From: Paenibacillus sp. 1781tsa1
GTDB lineage: Bacteria; Bacillota; Bacilli; Paenibacillales; Paenibacillaceae
Assembly: GCF_024159265.1 (NCBI RefSeq)
Contig: NZ_JAMYWY010000001.1
Location: 1 to 64,000, forward strand
Direction: 5' to 3'
Length of the DNA: 64,000 nucleotides
Positions within the stretch are counted from its first letter, which is position 1. Each line of letters begins with the position of its first letter. The notes under the pieces are model-generated. The model worked only from the letters and a program-made list of their open reading frames with translations. It did not search any database and was not told the origin of the DNA. A program made the translations under genes and the position numbers. Of the stretch, positions 12,041 through 25,498 are shown in pieces.

Positions 12041-12069
12041 TTGCAAAGTTGGTTCGGATGTGATAAGAT
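12041..12069 (+). promoter_or_regulatory. rRNA operon promoter P2
   Basis: TTGCAA (12041-12046), a 17-base spacer and TAAGAT (12064-12069). P1 and P2 are about 110 bases apart, the usual tandem arrangement of Firmicute rrn promoters. Confidence 0.75.
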
Positions 12070-12113
12070 ATAAAAGTTGCTGAAGAGAACGACATTCGGT
12101 AGCGAAACAAGTT

Positions 12114-12143
12114 TGATCTTTGAAAACTGAACAACGAGTGAGT
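12114..12143 (+). other. boxA-like motif and 5' arm of the 16S processing stem
   Basis: TGATCTTTGAAAAC (12114-12127) resembles the rrn antitermination boxA. The 21 bases 12123-12143 are complementary, with one G-U pair, to 13877-13897 beyond the 16S. They form the long stem that RNase III normally cuts to release pre-16S. Confidence 0.75.
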
Positions 12144-12267
12144 AAACATTCTGCTTGCAGAATGAACGCAAAAGTTTGAAACAAGCCTTGGCTTGAATCG
12201 ACTGGAGCACAAAATGAGATTTTAATCTCGTCAGATTCAAAATGAGCTTATCGCTCTTTTCAATACT

Positions 12268-17048
<4,781 letters not shown>

Positions 17049-17071
17049 CAATTGCAAGTGATAATTCACAT

Positions 17072-17103
17072 CTTTCGTTTCGAATCTAGTTTTCAGAGAA
17101 CAA
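17072..17103 (+). other. 3' arm of the 23S processing stem
   Basis: Complementary to 13938-13970 over about 32 bases with one wobble pair and one bulge. The two arms flank the 23S and would form the pre-23S RNase III substrate. Confidence 0.75.
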
Positions 17104-17132
17104 CAACTCTGAAATGTAAGCACAGCTATGCG

Positions 17133-17249
17133 TTTGGTGGCGATGGCGGAGGGGTTCCACACGTACCCATCCCGAACACGACCGTTAAGCCCTCTAGCGC
17201 CGATGGTACTTGGACCGCAGGGTCCTGGGAGAGTAGGACGCCGCCAAGC
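17133..17249 (+). rRNA. rrf: 5S ribosomal RNA
   Basis: About 117 nt. Starts TTTGGTGGCGATGGCGGAGG and contains the conserved CCCATCCCGAACACG. It closes with CGCCGCCAAGC, complementary to the 5' end. It is last in the operon and its maturase gene rnmV lies at 34.8 kb. Confidence 0.96.
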
Positions 17250-17253
17250 AAAG

Positions 17254-17293
17254 AACCACTGCCGATGTCATTCGGTGGTGGTTTTTATTTTTT
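17254..17293 (+). terminator. rRNA operon terminator
   Basis: Stem ACCACTGCCGA / TCGGTGGTGGT (two wobble pairs) immediately followed by TTTTTATTTTTTT, directly after the 5S. Confidence 0.9.
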
Positions 17294-17461
17294 TATAAGG
17301 ATTAGAGATGATGGGCGGAAGCTCTAACATGATCGTTAAATGAAGGTAACATTTTTGTTACGGATAACAGGGGCAAAACCAGTATAATAGGACTATGTTA
17401 AATATGCTAAAAGTACCTGACCACAGAGCTGGAATGTGCAGCTGTGAAAAGGAGGGTGTGT

Positions 17462-17902
17462 GTGTTAAGTTGGCGGAGACTTGGACTACAATCAATTCTG
17501 TTGCTTTGTTTGACCGTTGTTCTGGCAGGATGCGGTGAAGCTTCAGGATCTGTATGGACTTCATATGAAGGTGCGGTGAACGAGAAGAGTTTTCCGGTGC
17601 CTAAAGTAGCGAATAAATCTGACCAGTCCGAGAACAATTCGGATATGGATTATGTTCGATATACGCTGTCTGGTATTAGTGAGAGTACTAGCTTGCCTGA
17701 GGTATATCTAGACGAGATTAAAAGCTGGGGTTGGACAGAGAGGCAAGCCAAGGGTACATCCAATGAATCCAGTACCTTGCGTGTATTTGCAAAGGAAGGA
17801 CATACTGTGCATTTAGCAGTACATGATGGATCCTTTACACTAATGGTTCCTAGAAATGATGCTACTCAAACGACAGTTAAATCATTGGCTGAAGACGATT
17901 GA
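17462..17902 (+). CDS. Putative lipoprotein of unknown function
   Basis: 146 residues. The signal peptide has a basic start (SWRRLGLQ), a hydrophobic core and lipobox LAGC (Cys24 from this start), so it should be lipid-anchored outside the membrane. The mature part is polar with no domain I recognise; the segment SLPEVYLDEIKSWGWTERQ looks globular. GTG 17462 is chosen because SD AAGGAGGG (17449-17456) ends five bases before it, while the longer frame (from 17444) would put the SD inside the gene. A TATAAT at 17383-17388 lacks a clear -35. Confidence 0.75.
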   Translation: MLSWRRLGLQSILLLCLTVVLAGCGEASGSVWTSYEGAVNEKSFPVPKVANKSDQSENNSDMDYVRYTLSGISESTSLPEVYLDEIKSWGWTERQAKGTSNESSTLRVFAKEGHTVHLAVHDGSFTLMVPRNDATQTTVKSLAEDD

Positions 17903-17960
17903 GCTGCTGCGTGTAAGATTGGATATGAAAATTAACGCTGTGATGTTCCTTATATAGTAA

Positions 17961-17988
17961 AGCTCCCGTGTACTTGATCGGGGGCTTT
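17961..17988 (+). terminator. Intrinsic terminator after the lipoprotein gene
   Basis: Stem AGCTCCCG / CGGGGGCT (one wobble pair) followed by TTTTTG. Confidence 0.8.
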
Positions 17989-18364
17989 TTGTTATTTTAC
18001 GAAGAAGGCTTTAGTCGTGATGGGATACCTATGGTGTAATGCTGGAGAGGCCATAAAGGTACAGAAGATTAGGAGTAGATATTGTCGTACAGAAAGGTGA
18101 GCATATGCGCTTGAACTATTATAGGGGCGTGCTGAGCTTTAAAGGTAGAGGACGAAAGATATAGAGTTATATAAAGGTAAGGGGTAGATTGAATGGTTGA
18201 TGGAAGGCAAGGTGGGAAAGGAGATAGAGCAGAGACAGAGCAAGAGATCGCTCATAGGAGTAAAGTATACGAGATATCTGGAGTTAAGAGATATGGTACA
18301 GCAGATGAAAAGAGAAGAAGAACGGAGTCTGTCGTGGGGATAACTAATTTAACTATACCCATAC
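17989..18364 (+). other. Purine-rich stretch without a confident gene
   Basis: The plus strand is markedly rich in A and G. Two short frames have SD-like sequences: 18105-18164 (19 basic residues) and 18193-18429 (78 residues, very polar). I do not recognise either product and the composition is biased, so neither is called as a gene. Confidence 0.4.
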
Positions 18365-18426
18365 TGTGGATAAGGAATAAGAAGGGAAACAAAAATAAAG
18401 GTTATCCACAGTGGATAACCTTTATT
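18365..18426. repeat. DnaA-box cluster with a 33-base palindrome
   Basis: Two perfect consensus DnaA boxes lie 28 bases apart: inverted TGTGGATAA at 18365-18373 and TTATCCACA at 18402-18410. A third with one mismatch (AGTGGATAA) is at 18410-18418. The last two lie inside an exact 16-bp inverted repeat, 18394-18409 and 18411-18426, centred on A18410. As RNA it would be a hairpin flanked by A-rich and T-rich sequence, so a terminator role for the converging genes is also possible. Confidence 0.7.
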
Positions 18427-18551
18427 TAATCATGTGAGGCTGAGCCAGCTGGACGATACGAGATCTTTTTTTTAACAAATATCCGAGGGGCTCAGGCCAT
18501 TATGTATTACGGGTAAATGAGATACATGTACTAATGGATGAACGAAGGGCA

Positions 18552-19076
18552 TTATTGCAGATAATATGAGACATCTTGTTCATTTAATTTGATGAGTCCA
18601 TCTTTGCGCTCGCGGGAGAGCACCATGACAACATATAAGCGAGGACCCAGTAACCACAAATGCCAGAAGATCAGCGAGAGGGTGAAGGATAACGGGGACC
18701 ATATCAAACATACGGTAATGATACATAGTCCAATCCAGCTCATGTTAAGGTGTACCCGGACAAACATACGGAAGCTGAAATGCTGATCAGGGATATAACC
18801 CAACCAAGGCATACGCAGATTCCAGCGCCACCGTTTGGCGTAAGAGGTACGTACCAGAAGTAATATCGTTCTGGCGATGACATAATGAATCCAAATGGTG
18901 ATTGGGCCTGCCAGTACAAAAAAGAAGAGGCCAGTCCAAGAGAATGCAAGTAGATTGAATAAAAGCATGATGACCGGCAGGCACAGATAACTATAGATGA
19001 CACTGCGGGCGATAGCCTTTTTTTTCAGAAGCCGGTATTGATAAAATGTTGCTTTATTCTCCGGTTCGGCGATCAT
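18552..19076 (-). CDS. Putative multi-pass membrane protein, function unknown
   Basis: 174 residues with about four hydrophobic segments: SYLCLPVIMLLFNLLAF, LFFFVLAGPITIWIHYVIA, MSWIGLCIITVCLIW and LSLIFWHLWLLGPRLYVVM. The termini are polar. I recognise no family. ATG 19076 is used; SD AAGGAGG lies about 12 bases upstream, a long spacing, with no better start nearby. It runs against the replication direction and is isolated from its neighbours. Confidence 0.65.
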   Translation of the reverse strand: MIAEPENKATFYQYRLLKKKAIARSVIYSYLCLPVIMLLFNLLAFSWTGLFFFVLAGPITIWIHYVIARTILLLVRTSYAKRWRWNLRMPWLGYIPDQHFSFRMFVRVHLNMSWIGLCIITVCLIWSPLSFTLSLIFWHLWLLGPRLYVVMVLSRERKDGLIKLNEQDVSYYLQ

Positions 19077-19571
19077 ACGATTATATATCCTCCTTCAAAT
19101 TCACGTTTGTGTGGGATAGGTATTTGTTTTCTTATACGTGTAAAAGGGAATGCATTATGTATGTATATATGAACCTTGTCTATCACGCCATGACGATTGT
19201 ACAAGATATTGAGATTCGACTGTGCTTATCTCAGTATACTCTCGAATGCATGGACTGTCAGGCTTTGATATCGTTATCATGTATTATATATCGGCTGGGA
19301 TTCCAAGTTTTTTTAAGAAATTTGAATATAAGTTTTGAGCCAGACTAAGGGATACGCGATTTTGAGGGAAATGCGATGGTTGCAGGATAACAGTGTAGAT
19401 AGGAGTAGATGAATGCTCTTGATCAGAAGATGAATGTATTTTTCGGTACAGACACCCCAAAGGGGGTGGGCGAATATATATATTTTATAGAAAGAAAGCA
19501 CTATGAAAATGTATAAAATAATAGAAACTGTGCAATACTGATAGTAAACGTAAAACAAGGTGGGATGGTTC
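19077..19571 (+). other. AT-rich intergenic region before csfB
   Basis: 495 bases between the divergent membrane-protein gene and csfB. A small hairpin CACCCC-AAAG-GGGGTG lies at 19453-19468. A sigma-F promoter would be expected for csfB by analogy with B. subtilis, but I found no convincing -35/-10 pair. Open frames here lack SD sequences. Confidence 0.4.
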
Positions 19572-19757
19572 ATGGAAGAACATGCCGAACACACATGCAT
19601 TATCTGCGAGCAAAGAAAAAGAGAAGGCATTTTTATTGTATCTGAATTCATATGTGACACTTGTGAAGCAGAAATGGTTCATACCGATGCGCAGGATGCC
19701 AAGTACAATTATTTTATTCATCAAATGAAGCAAATTTGGGTACAAAAAAACGCATAA
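19572..19757 (+). CDS. csfB: Anti-sigma-G factor CsfB (Gin)
   Basis: 61-residue zinc protein of the Gin/CsfB family, which inhibits sigma G (and sigma E) during sporulation. Two CxxC pairs, TCIICEQ and ICDTCEAEM, would bind zinc. KYNYFIHQMKQIW matches the conserved C-terminus. ATG 19572 is preferred over upstream GTG 19560 because SD AAGGTGGGA sits about seven bases before it. In B. subtilis csfB likewise precedes yaaO and tmk. Confidence 0.85.
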   Translation: MEEHAEHTCIICEQRKREGIFIVSEFICDTCEAEMVHTDAQDAKYNYFIHQMKQIWVQKNA

Positions 19758-19818
19758 TGCATATTGCTAATAGAAGTAGAAGTGAAACATCACGTTGTAA
19801 AGATGCTGATGTGTATAG

Positions 19819-19838
19819 AGGCCCAATGGGCCTTTTTC
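19819..19838 (+). terminator. Intrinsic terminator after csfB
   Basis: Stem AGGCCC-AAT-GGGCCT followed by TTTTCTG. Confidence 0.85.
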
Positions 19839-20012
19839 TGTTTTTACGAGAGAGAGTCTTGTCTGCCATTTAAGGAAGGCGTATGCTGATATAATGATAT
19901 AGAAAATTTGCAGCAGCGCGTGTGGAGATGGGGAAGAATGGGGTTCCTTAGTATTTGAAAGTATTTGGGAGCGCACCGGGCGCACATTATATATGTACAG
20001 GATGGTTATTTC

Positions 20013-21839
20013 ATGGATCATAAAACTAAATCAAGTAGAGCCCCTTTATATGAAGCGTTGCTTGCGTATCGTGAATCAAAGCAGCGTTCTTTTCATGTGC
20101 CTGGGCATAAGAATGGACAAGCTTACCGACATTTGCTGAAACAAGCAGAAGCAGGACAATCCCCCGTTAAGGATATTGTTAATGAGGAACACCAGCACAA
20201 CGGAGATATTCAGAGCGAAGCGGGAAGAAATGTAAACAGAAGGATAGAGCGATTTAGTTCAGTGGAGAAACATGGTGATGCTATAGGGAGTGGGGAACGA
20301 CTCAGCGATGAAGCGACTCATTCGGAAATAGGATTGGCACCGGATCGTTCATTCCTGGAGATGATGGAGATGGATGTTACAGAGATTACGGGCACGGACG
20401 ATTTGCATCATCCGGAAGGTGTGATCCAAGAAGCACAGGAGCTTGCGGCAGATTGTTTTGGGGCAGAGGAGAGTTTCTTCCTTGTGGGGGGAAGTACGGC
20501 TGGTAATCTATCCTTACTTCTTACCGTGTGTGATGAGCCGAATAGTATTGTGCTGGTGCAGCGGAATGTACATAAATCCGTTATTCACGGGTTAATGCTG
20601 GCCGGCGCAAGAGCTGTTTTTCTGGAGCCGTGGGTCGATCCTGCGTCTGGACTTGCGGTCATGCCGTCGGTAGAGACGGTTCAGGCTGCTGTCCAGTCCT
20701 ATCCTGAGGCAAAGGGAGTACTTGTCACTTTGCCCAATTACTATGGCATGGGCGCTGATCTGACGCCCATCGCCGAGGTATGCCACGCAGCTGGCATGCC
20801 ATTGCTCGTGGATGAAGCGCATGGCGCGCATTATGGGCAGCATCCGGAGCTGCCTGTCTCTGCACTGTCTTGCGGAGCAGACGGTGTTGTGCAGTCGACG
20901 CATAAGATGCTGACGGCCTTCACCATGGGTGCGATGCTGCACATTCAGGGACCGCGGTTAAACCGGTCCCTGTTAAGGCAACGCCTGGCCATGGTGCAAA
21001 GCTCAAGCCCATCATACCCGGTGATGGCTTCGCTTGATCTTGCGCGCCGGCTGCTGCACGTGCAGGGCGCGGACACGTTCACGGCGGGGCTTGCCGCCGT
21101 GAACGCCTTTAAGCGCGGCCTCGCGGAGCTGCAGCGCTTCCAGTTGCTGCAGCCTGCACAGCCGCTGCAGCCAGAGCCGCCAGCCGGAACAGCGAAGCCG
21201 GCTGGTATGTCCGTGTCCGCTGCGCAGCAGACACGGGAGGGCCTGACCGCGGCGGCGATGCCTTCTGCCGCGGGGTATACCGCTCAGGACCCATTCAAGG
21301 CCGTCATCTATGACGGCGCAGGGGTGCTGAGCGGTTATGGGCTACAGCAGCAGCTGGAAGCATGCGGCTGTGTGCCCGAGATGAGCGACGAACGATACGT
21401 CGTCTTGCTCTTCAGCCTGGGCTCAACGGTGCAAGATGCTCAGCACCTGTTGCAGGCTTTACACCATATCAGCTCTGCCGATGGGCATGAGCAGGTCCAA
21501 TCTAATGCAGAGACATCACATCAGCTCGCGAAAGATTCTGCGCATTATATTTCCACGTGGAACAATTTACAAGGAAACACTGGCTACTCCGAACCGATCT
21601 CCTTCACCCTGCAACCAATTGTGGAGACGGATACGATCAATGTTCCGATAGAAGACAGTGCGGGCTGTCGATCAGCCGAGATGGTTATTCCTTACCCTCC
21701 AGGGATTCCGCTTGTCTATCCGGGTGAACGCCTAAGTCCATCGATGGTGGAACGTATACTACTCCTGCGTGATGAGGGAGCGAAGTTTCACGGAGTATCA
21801 GATGCATCGCTACAGGTATTAAAGGTCATGAAGGATTGA
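20013..21839 (+). CDS. PLP-dependent Orn/Lys/Arg decarboxylase family protein (YaaO-like)
   Basis: Fold-type I PLP enzyme of the basic amino-acid decarboxylase family; the substrate (lysine, arginine or ornithine) cannot be told from sequence. Motifs are RSFHVPGHKNG at the N-terminus, LVGGSTAGNLSLLL (cofactor phosphate), VDEAHGAHYG, and Lys298 in QSTHKMLTAF as the Schiff-base lysine. About 608 residues is long for the YaaO group (about 480 from memory). The excess is a polar insert near residues 55-105 and a Pro/Gln/Ala linker near 375-425. DNA from about 20.9 to 21.3 kb is visibly GC-richer than its surroundings. ATG 20013 is chosen over TTG 19965. Confidence 0.85.
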   Translation: MDHKTKSSRAPLYEALLAYRESKQRSFHVPGHKNGQAYRHLLKQAEAGQSPVKDIVNEEHQHNGDIQSEAGRNVNRRIERFSSVEKHGDAIGSGERLSDEATHSEIGLAPDRSFLEMMEMDVTEITGTDDLHHPEGVIQEAQELAADCFGAEESFFLVGGSTAGNLSLLLTVCDEPNSIVLVQRNVHKSVIHGLMLAGARAVFLEPWVDPASGLAVMPSVETVQAAVQSYPEAKGVLVTLPNYYGMGADLTPIAEVCHAAGMPLLVDEAHGAHYGQHPELPVSALSCGADGVVQSTHKMLTAFTMGAMLHIQGPRLNRSLLRQRLAMVQSSSPSYPVMASLDLARRLLHVQGADTFTAGLAAVNAFKRGLAELQRFQLLQPAQPLQPEPPAGTAKPAGMSVSAAQQTREGLTAAAMPSAAGYTAQDPFKAVIYDGAGVLSGYGLQQQLEACGCVPEMSDERYVVLLFSLGSTVQDAQHLLQALHHISSADGHEQVQSNAETSHQLAKDSAHYISTWNNLQGNTGYSEPISFTLQPIVETDTINVPIEDSAGCRSAEMVIPYPPGIPLVYPGERLSPSMVERILLLRDEGAKFHGVSDASLQVLKVMKD

Positions 21840-22355
21840 AAGGAACATATGAAATCTTTGAATGCACTCACCAATAGGAGACTATATGACCAATACCGAT
21901 ACCGGACCCTACACATGTGCGGGTCTCTTGGTCATTAATCTAATTGTTATCTTCAAACTCAGGCATGCAATACGTTGAAGGATGTCAGGGTCCAACATCT
22001 TGAAGTCAAGGATTGCTAATCCTGGCGAATGTCCAGACGATTTTCTAAGGAACCGAGGACGTCTTATTTAGCCTTCGGGTCCTCCTTTTCCTTTGAAAGG
22101 AACCTGAGACATGTTATTAACCAAATTCACCTAACAAACACGCTGTAAACGGCTGATTATTCCAATATAGCGTGTTTCGGATTCCTTAGATTGCTGCGGA
22201 CGCTTCAAATCGCTGAATAAGACTTCATAGGGTCGTTAGCGCTCCCGCTCCGTGCTCTGCTCCAGACACGTTCAGTTACGTTCCGGCTTTCGGCAGGTAT
22301 GGAGACACGCTTTAGTTCAGCTTATACAGATAGACATAAGAAAGAAGGGAACACT
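21840..22355 (+). other. Structured leader or spacer before the lrgA-like gene
   Basis: 516 bases with several inverted repeats. These are ATGACCAA 21886-21893 with TTGGTCAT 21928-21935 (inner GGACCC/GGGTC), GAGGAC 22055-22060 with GTCCTC 22079-22084, and AAACACGCT 22136-22144 with AGCGTGTTT 22169-22177. The first may be the terminator of the decarboxylase gene, although no clean T-run follows. No known riboswitch class is recognised. Confidence 0.5.
21886..21978 (+). CDS. Possible 30-residue hydrophobic peptide
   Basis: ATG 21886 has SD TAGGAG five bases upstream. The frame encodes a polar start followed by LLVINLIVIFKLRHAIR, which could span or lie on the membrane. Its start codon and first 17 codons lie within the 21886-21935 hairpin. 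An overlapping 29-residue frame (21849-21938) with SD AAAGGAA is an alternative. No homologue is known to me and either may be chance. Confidence 0.2.
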   Translation: MTNTDTGPYTCAGLLVINLIVIFKLRHAIR

Positions 22356-22784
22356 TTGGGTATTCCGCTAAAAAAATATACAGGAATAGTCCTGCAAGTT
22401 TTGTTAATGTACGGTTTTTACTGGATTGGCAACCTCATTCAAAATCTATTACATCTGCCGTTAACAGGAAGTATTGTGGGTATGCTGGTTTTGTTCATTG
22501 CCATTCAACTGGGATGGGTCAAAATGAGCTGGGGAGAAGAAGGGTCAACGTGGCTTCAATCCCATTTGCAATTATTGTTCATTCCACCTACTGTGGGCAT
22601 TATTAATCATTTTGATTTTTTTAGAGCTAACACATTATTATTAGTTCTTGGTTTGATCGTTAGCACATTAATCACATGTCTGATATCTGCCAAATTAAGT
22701 GAGTGGCTCATGACATGGAGATCGTCTCATTCAGGTAAAAAGGAGGCGATCACTTGTCAGCATTCATCCTCGGAATTGGAATGA
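22356..22784 (+). CDS. CidA/LrgA-family holin-like membrane protein
   Basis: Small membrane protein of the CidA/LrgA family, which modulates autolysis or metabolite export with an LrgB/CidB partner. Four hydrophobic segments are visible, with the family-typical LPLTGSIVGMLVLFIAI and FIPPTVGIINHFD. TTG 22356 is preferred (142 residues) because SD AGAAGGG lies seven bases upstream. ATG 22299 has no good SD. Its end overlaps the lrgB-like start by 31 bases, indicating translational coupling. Confidence 0.85.
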   Translation: MGIPLKKYTGIVLQVLLMYGFYWIGNLIQNLLHLPLTGSIVGMLVLFIAIQLGWVKMSWGEEGSTWLQSHLQLLFIPPTVGIINHFDFFRANTLLLVLGLIVSTLITCLISAKLSEWLMTWRSSHSGKKEAITCQHSSSELE

Positions 22785-23446
22785 TCGCGCTAACTATCGC
22801 TGTATATATTCCCGCCACTCGTCTATATAAAAGGCTGAAATGGCCGATACTTATGCCTGTACTCACAACGACTGCCATCCTGATCCTGATCTTGGTGATT
22901 TCCGGTATCAAGCTGGAAACGTATATGCTAGGTGGCAAATGGATACAGGAACTCTTGGGCCCAGCAGTTGTATCTCTCGCGTTTCCCTTGTCCAGACATC
23001 TGCATGTGCTGAAGCAAAATATCATTCCAATTGTAGGCGGAACGATCGGAGGCAGTATTACAGGTGTGTCCACAGGTGCTTTAATCGCCATTCTTCTGGG
23101 GTATCCTCAAGAGATGGTCATTGCTTTATTGCCAAAATCCGTGACGACTCCTGTTGCTATTCAACTTGCTAATCAGGTTGGAGGGAATGCCTCATTCACA
23201 TCGCTGTTTGTGATGATCGCAGGTTTCTCAGGGATATTACTAGGGCCGATGCTTCTGAAATGGGCCAAAGTCCGCAGTAAACATGCCTACGGCATTGGAT
23301 TGGGTTCAGCATCTCATGCCCTCGGCATGGCAAGGTCTTTTGAATATGGAGAGAATGCAGTAGCCCTCAGTTCGGTATCCATGATTGTCAGTGCCATTGC
23401 CGGATCAATTATGCTTCCATTATGGGTATGGATCATCTACGGTTGA
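22754..23446 (+). CDS. LrgB/CidB-family membrane protein
   Basis: 230-residue polytopic partner of the preceding LrgA-like protein. The conserved block LLPKSVTTPVAIQLANQVGG and GLGSASHALGMARSFEYGE near the C-terminus are LrgB signatures. The start is TTG 22754, with SD AAAGGAGG about eight bases upstream. The pair lies between the yaaO-like gene and tmk, where B. subtilis has none. In other Firmicutes this pair affects murein hydrolase activity or pyruvate transport; which applies here is unknown. Confidence 0.88.
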   Translation: MSAFILGIGMIALTIAVYIPATRLYKRLKWPILMPVLTTTAILILILVISGIKLETYMLGGKWIQELLGPAVVSLAFPLSRHLHVLKQNIIPIVGGTIGGSITGVSTGALIAILLGYPQEMVIALLPKSVTTPVAIQLANQVGGNASFTSLFVMIAGFSGILLGPMLLKWAKVRSKHAYGIGLGSASHALGMARSFEYGENAVALSSVSMIVSAIAGSIMLPLWVWIIYG

Positions 23447-23663
23447 ACGCTTTACTTTGTTGTTCATGTTGGAGTAACTGCTGACCTATAGTATTATAGA
23501 AAGAAACAAGCTTGTATGATCTTGGTGTTATTATTACGTACCGATATAGCTGTAGCTATACACCTCTGGGCGGGGTATATCATATCCTGTAGCAAGAGGG
23601 TCTAAGCATTTTCAATTACAGCAGCAATAGATGCAATTATCGACATAGAAAGCAGGGAAGCAT

Positions 23664-24311
23664 ATGCAGGGCAGAGGTAAATTCATCACGCTGGAAGGGG
23701 GAGAGGGTTCCGGTAAAACAACGATGATTGGTAGAATAGGTTCTTATTTTGAAGAACGGGGTATACCTTACGTAGTTACGCGAGAGCCTGGCGGAATTGA
23801 GATTGCGGAGAAAATACGTTCAATTATCCTGGACCCTCTTCATACGGCAATGGATGCTCGAACCGAAGCGCTATTGTATGCAGCTGCACGCAGCCAGCAT
23901 CTGGCGGAGAAGGTAGAGCCTGCGCTGAAAGCTGGAAAAGCAGTCATCTGTGACCGATTTGTCGATAGCAGTCTGGTCTATCAAGGATATGCCCGTGGAC
24001 TCGGGATAGAGAATGTATGGGCTATTAATCGCTTTGCAATCGGTGATCTTATGCCGGATGTGACCTTATATCTGGACATCGAGCCTGAATTGGGGCTTGC
24101 ACGGATCGACGCTCATGACGGCCGCGAAGTGAACCGTCTGGATCTGGAGAATCTGGAGTTTCACCGTAAAGTGCGAGAGGGTTACTTCCTATTAAAAGAG
24201 CAGTTCCCGGAACGAATCAGAGTTATCGATGCTTCCATGAAACAGGAGGATGTCTTGGCAGCGATGATTTTGTCGCTGGAGACAGGGATTTTGAAGGATT
24301 TTGACGAGTAA
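23664..24311 (+). CDS. tmk: Thymidylate kinase
   Basis: Phosphorylates dTMP to dTDP. 215 residues, with P-loop GGEGSGKT (residues 12-19), the DR motif in [13 protein letters not shown] and the lid region [12 protein letters not shown]. The start is ATG 23664. It leads the conserved tmk-darA-yaaR-holB-ricT-yabA block. The 217-base spacer from lrgB shows no clear promoter. Confidence 0.97.
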   Translation: MQGRGKFITLEGGEGSGKTTMIGRIGSYFEERGIPYVVTREPGGIEIAEKIRSIILDPLHTAMDARTEALLYAAARSQHLAEKVEPALKAGKAVICDRFVDSSLVYQGYARGLGIENVWAINRFAIGDLMPDVTLYLDIEPELGLARIDAHDGREVNRLDLENLEFHRKVREGYFLLKEQFPERIRVIDASMKQEDVLAAMILSLETGILKDFDE

Positions 24312-24357
24312 TTGTCTAATATATAGACAGGGCATTTAATAAAGGTGCTTATTCTGA

Positions 24358-24702
<345 letters not shown>

Positions 24703-24839
24703 TTTACACGTTGCATGGAACCCATGGGGGTCTTTCATGATCAATAGCATGTTGGAAACGATGGATGCAAGCAGATTTAAATGAAGTTCGTGCGTGCCAC
24801 TTATGGAACTGCCTTTCACGAATCAGAAGAATTGGCACA

Positions 24840-24889
24840 CTCTTTCCGGATGAGCATTTCCTAGCTGGGGAATGCTCATCCGGAAAGAG
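24840..24889. repeat. 22-bp inverted repeat between darA and yaaR
   Basis: Arms 24840-24861 and 24868-24889 pair over 22 positions with one wobble and a 6-base loop; 17 bp (CTTTCCGGATGAGCATT and its complement) are perfect. No T-run follows on either strand. It lies in the 343-base darA-yaaR spacer, which otherwise holds no gene. I saw no second copy in this window. Confidence 0.7.
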
Positions 24890-25045
24890 GTTGACTACAA
24901 ACAACAAGTCCTTGATGGTGATGTGTATCTACCATTATATATAGAGTGTGATCAGCATATATAAAAGCCTCATCCTCACGCACAGGCGCAGCGCGCACTG
25001 TGCTGATGGGCGATTAGCTAACTTTGATAGAAAGCGGGCGTATCC

Positions 25046-25489
25046 ATGAAAATCAATCCTGGATTCAGACCGATTCAGAGCGGGATCAGTTCTACTGATT
25101 CAGGTTCCAAACCGGTTCAATCCAAAAATTTCTCTGATATGATGAACCACCAGGGGGAACGGGCCTCACAAGCTGAACTGAATCGCCGGTTTAGTGAAAT
25201 CCAGCTTCAGGGCGATCGCCTGGCACGTTCCATGACGATTCGTGAACTGAAGGCGTATAAGCAACTTGTTAAAAGGTTCCTGGAAGAGACCGTTCGTCGC
25301 GGTGTATCCATGAAAGAGACAAGGGGTTGGGATCGTCGTGGCAGAGGCAAGCGTTATAAGCTGATTGATGAAATTGACTCCGCTCTGTTATCCATGGCTG
25401 ATGAATTGCTGGATACAGAAGAAGGAAAAATCTCTCTATTACAACAAGTAGGCGAAATTCGGGGGATGCTTATTAATTTAAGCTTCTGA
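25046..25489 (+). CDS. yaaR: YaaR family protein (DUF327)
   Basis: 147-residue protein of the YaaR family, always near tmk/holB in spore formers, with no established biochemical role. It is helical, with the conserved RELKAYKQLVKRFLEE and RGRGKRYKLIDEIDSALL. The first ~45 residues are polar and probably flexible. The stop is nine bases before holB, with SD GGAGGAAG between. Confidence 0.9.
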   Translation: MKINPGFRPIQSGISSTDSGSKPVQSKNFSDMMNHQGERASQAELNRRFSEIQLQGDRLARSMTIRELKAYKQLVKRFLEETVRRGVSMKETRGWDRRGRGKRYKLIDEIDSALLSMADELLDTEEGKISLLQQVGEIRGMLINLSF

Positions 25490-25498
25490 GGAGGAAGT

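Noticed and set aside
18193..18429. 78-residue frame as a confident gene
   Set aside because: Biased composition, unknown product and overlap with the DnaA palindrome; kept only as a finding.
19046..19348. 100-residue plus-strand frame over the start of the membrane-protein gene
   Set aside because: Antisense overlap, no SD and no recognisable domain.
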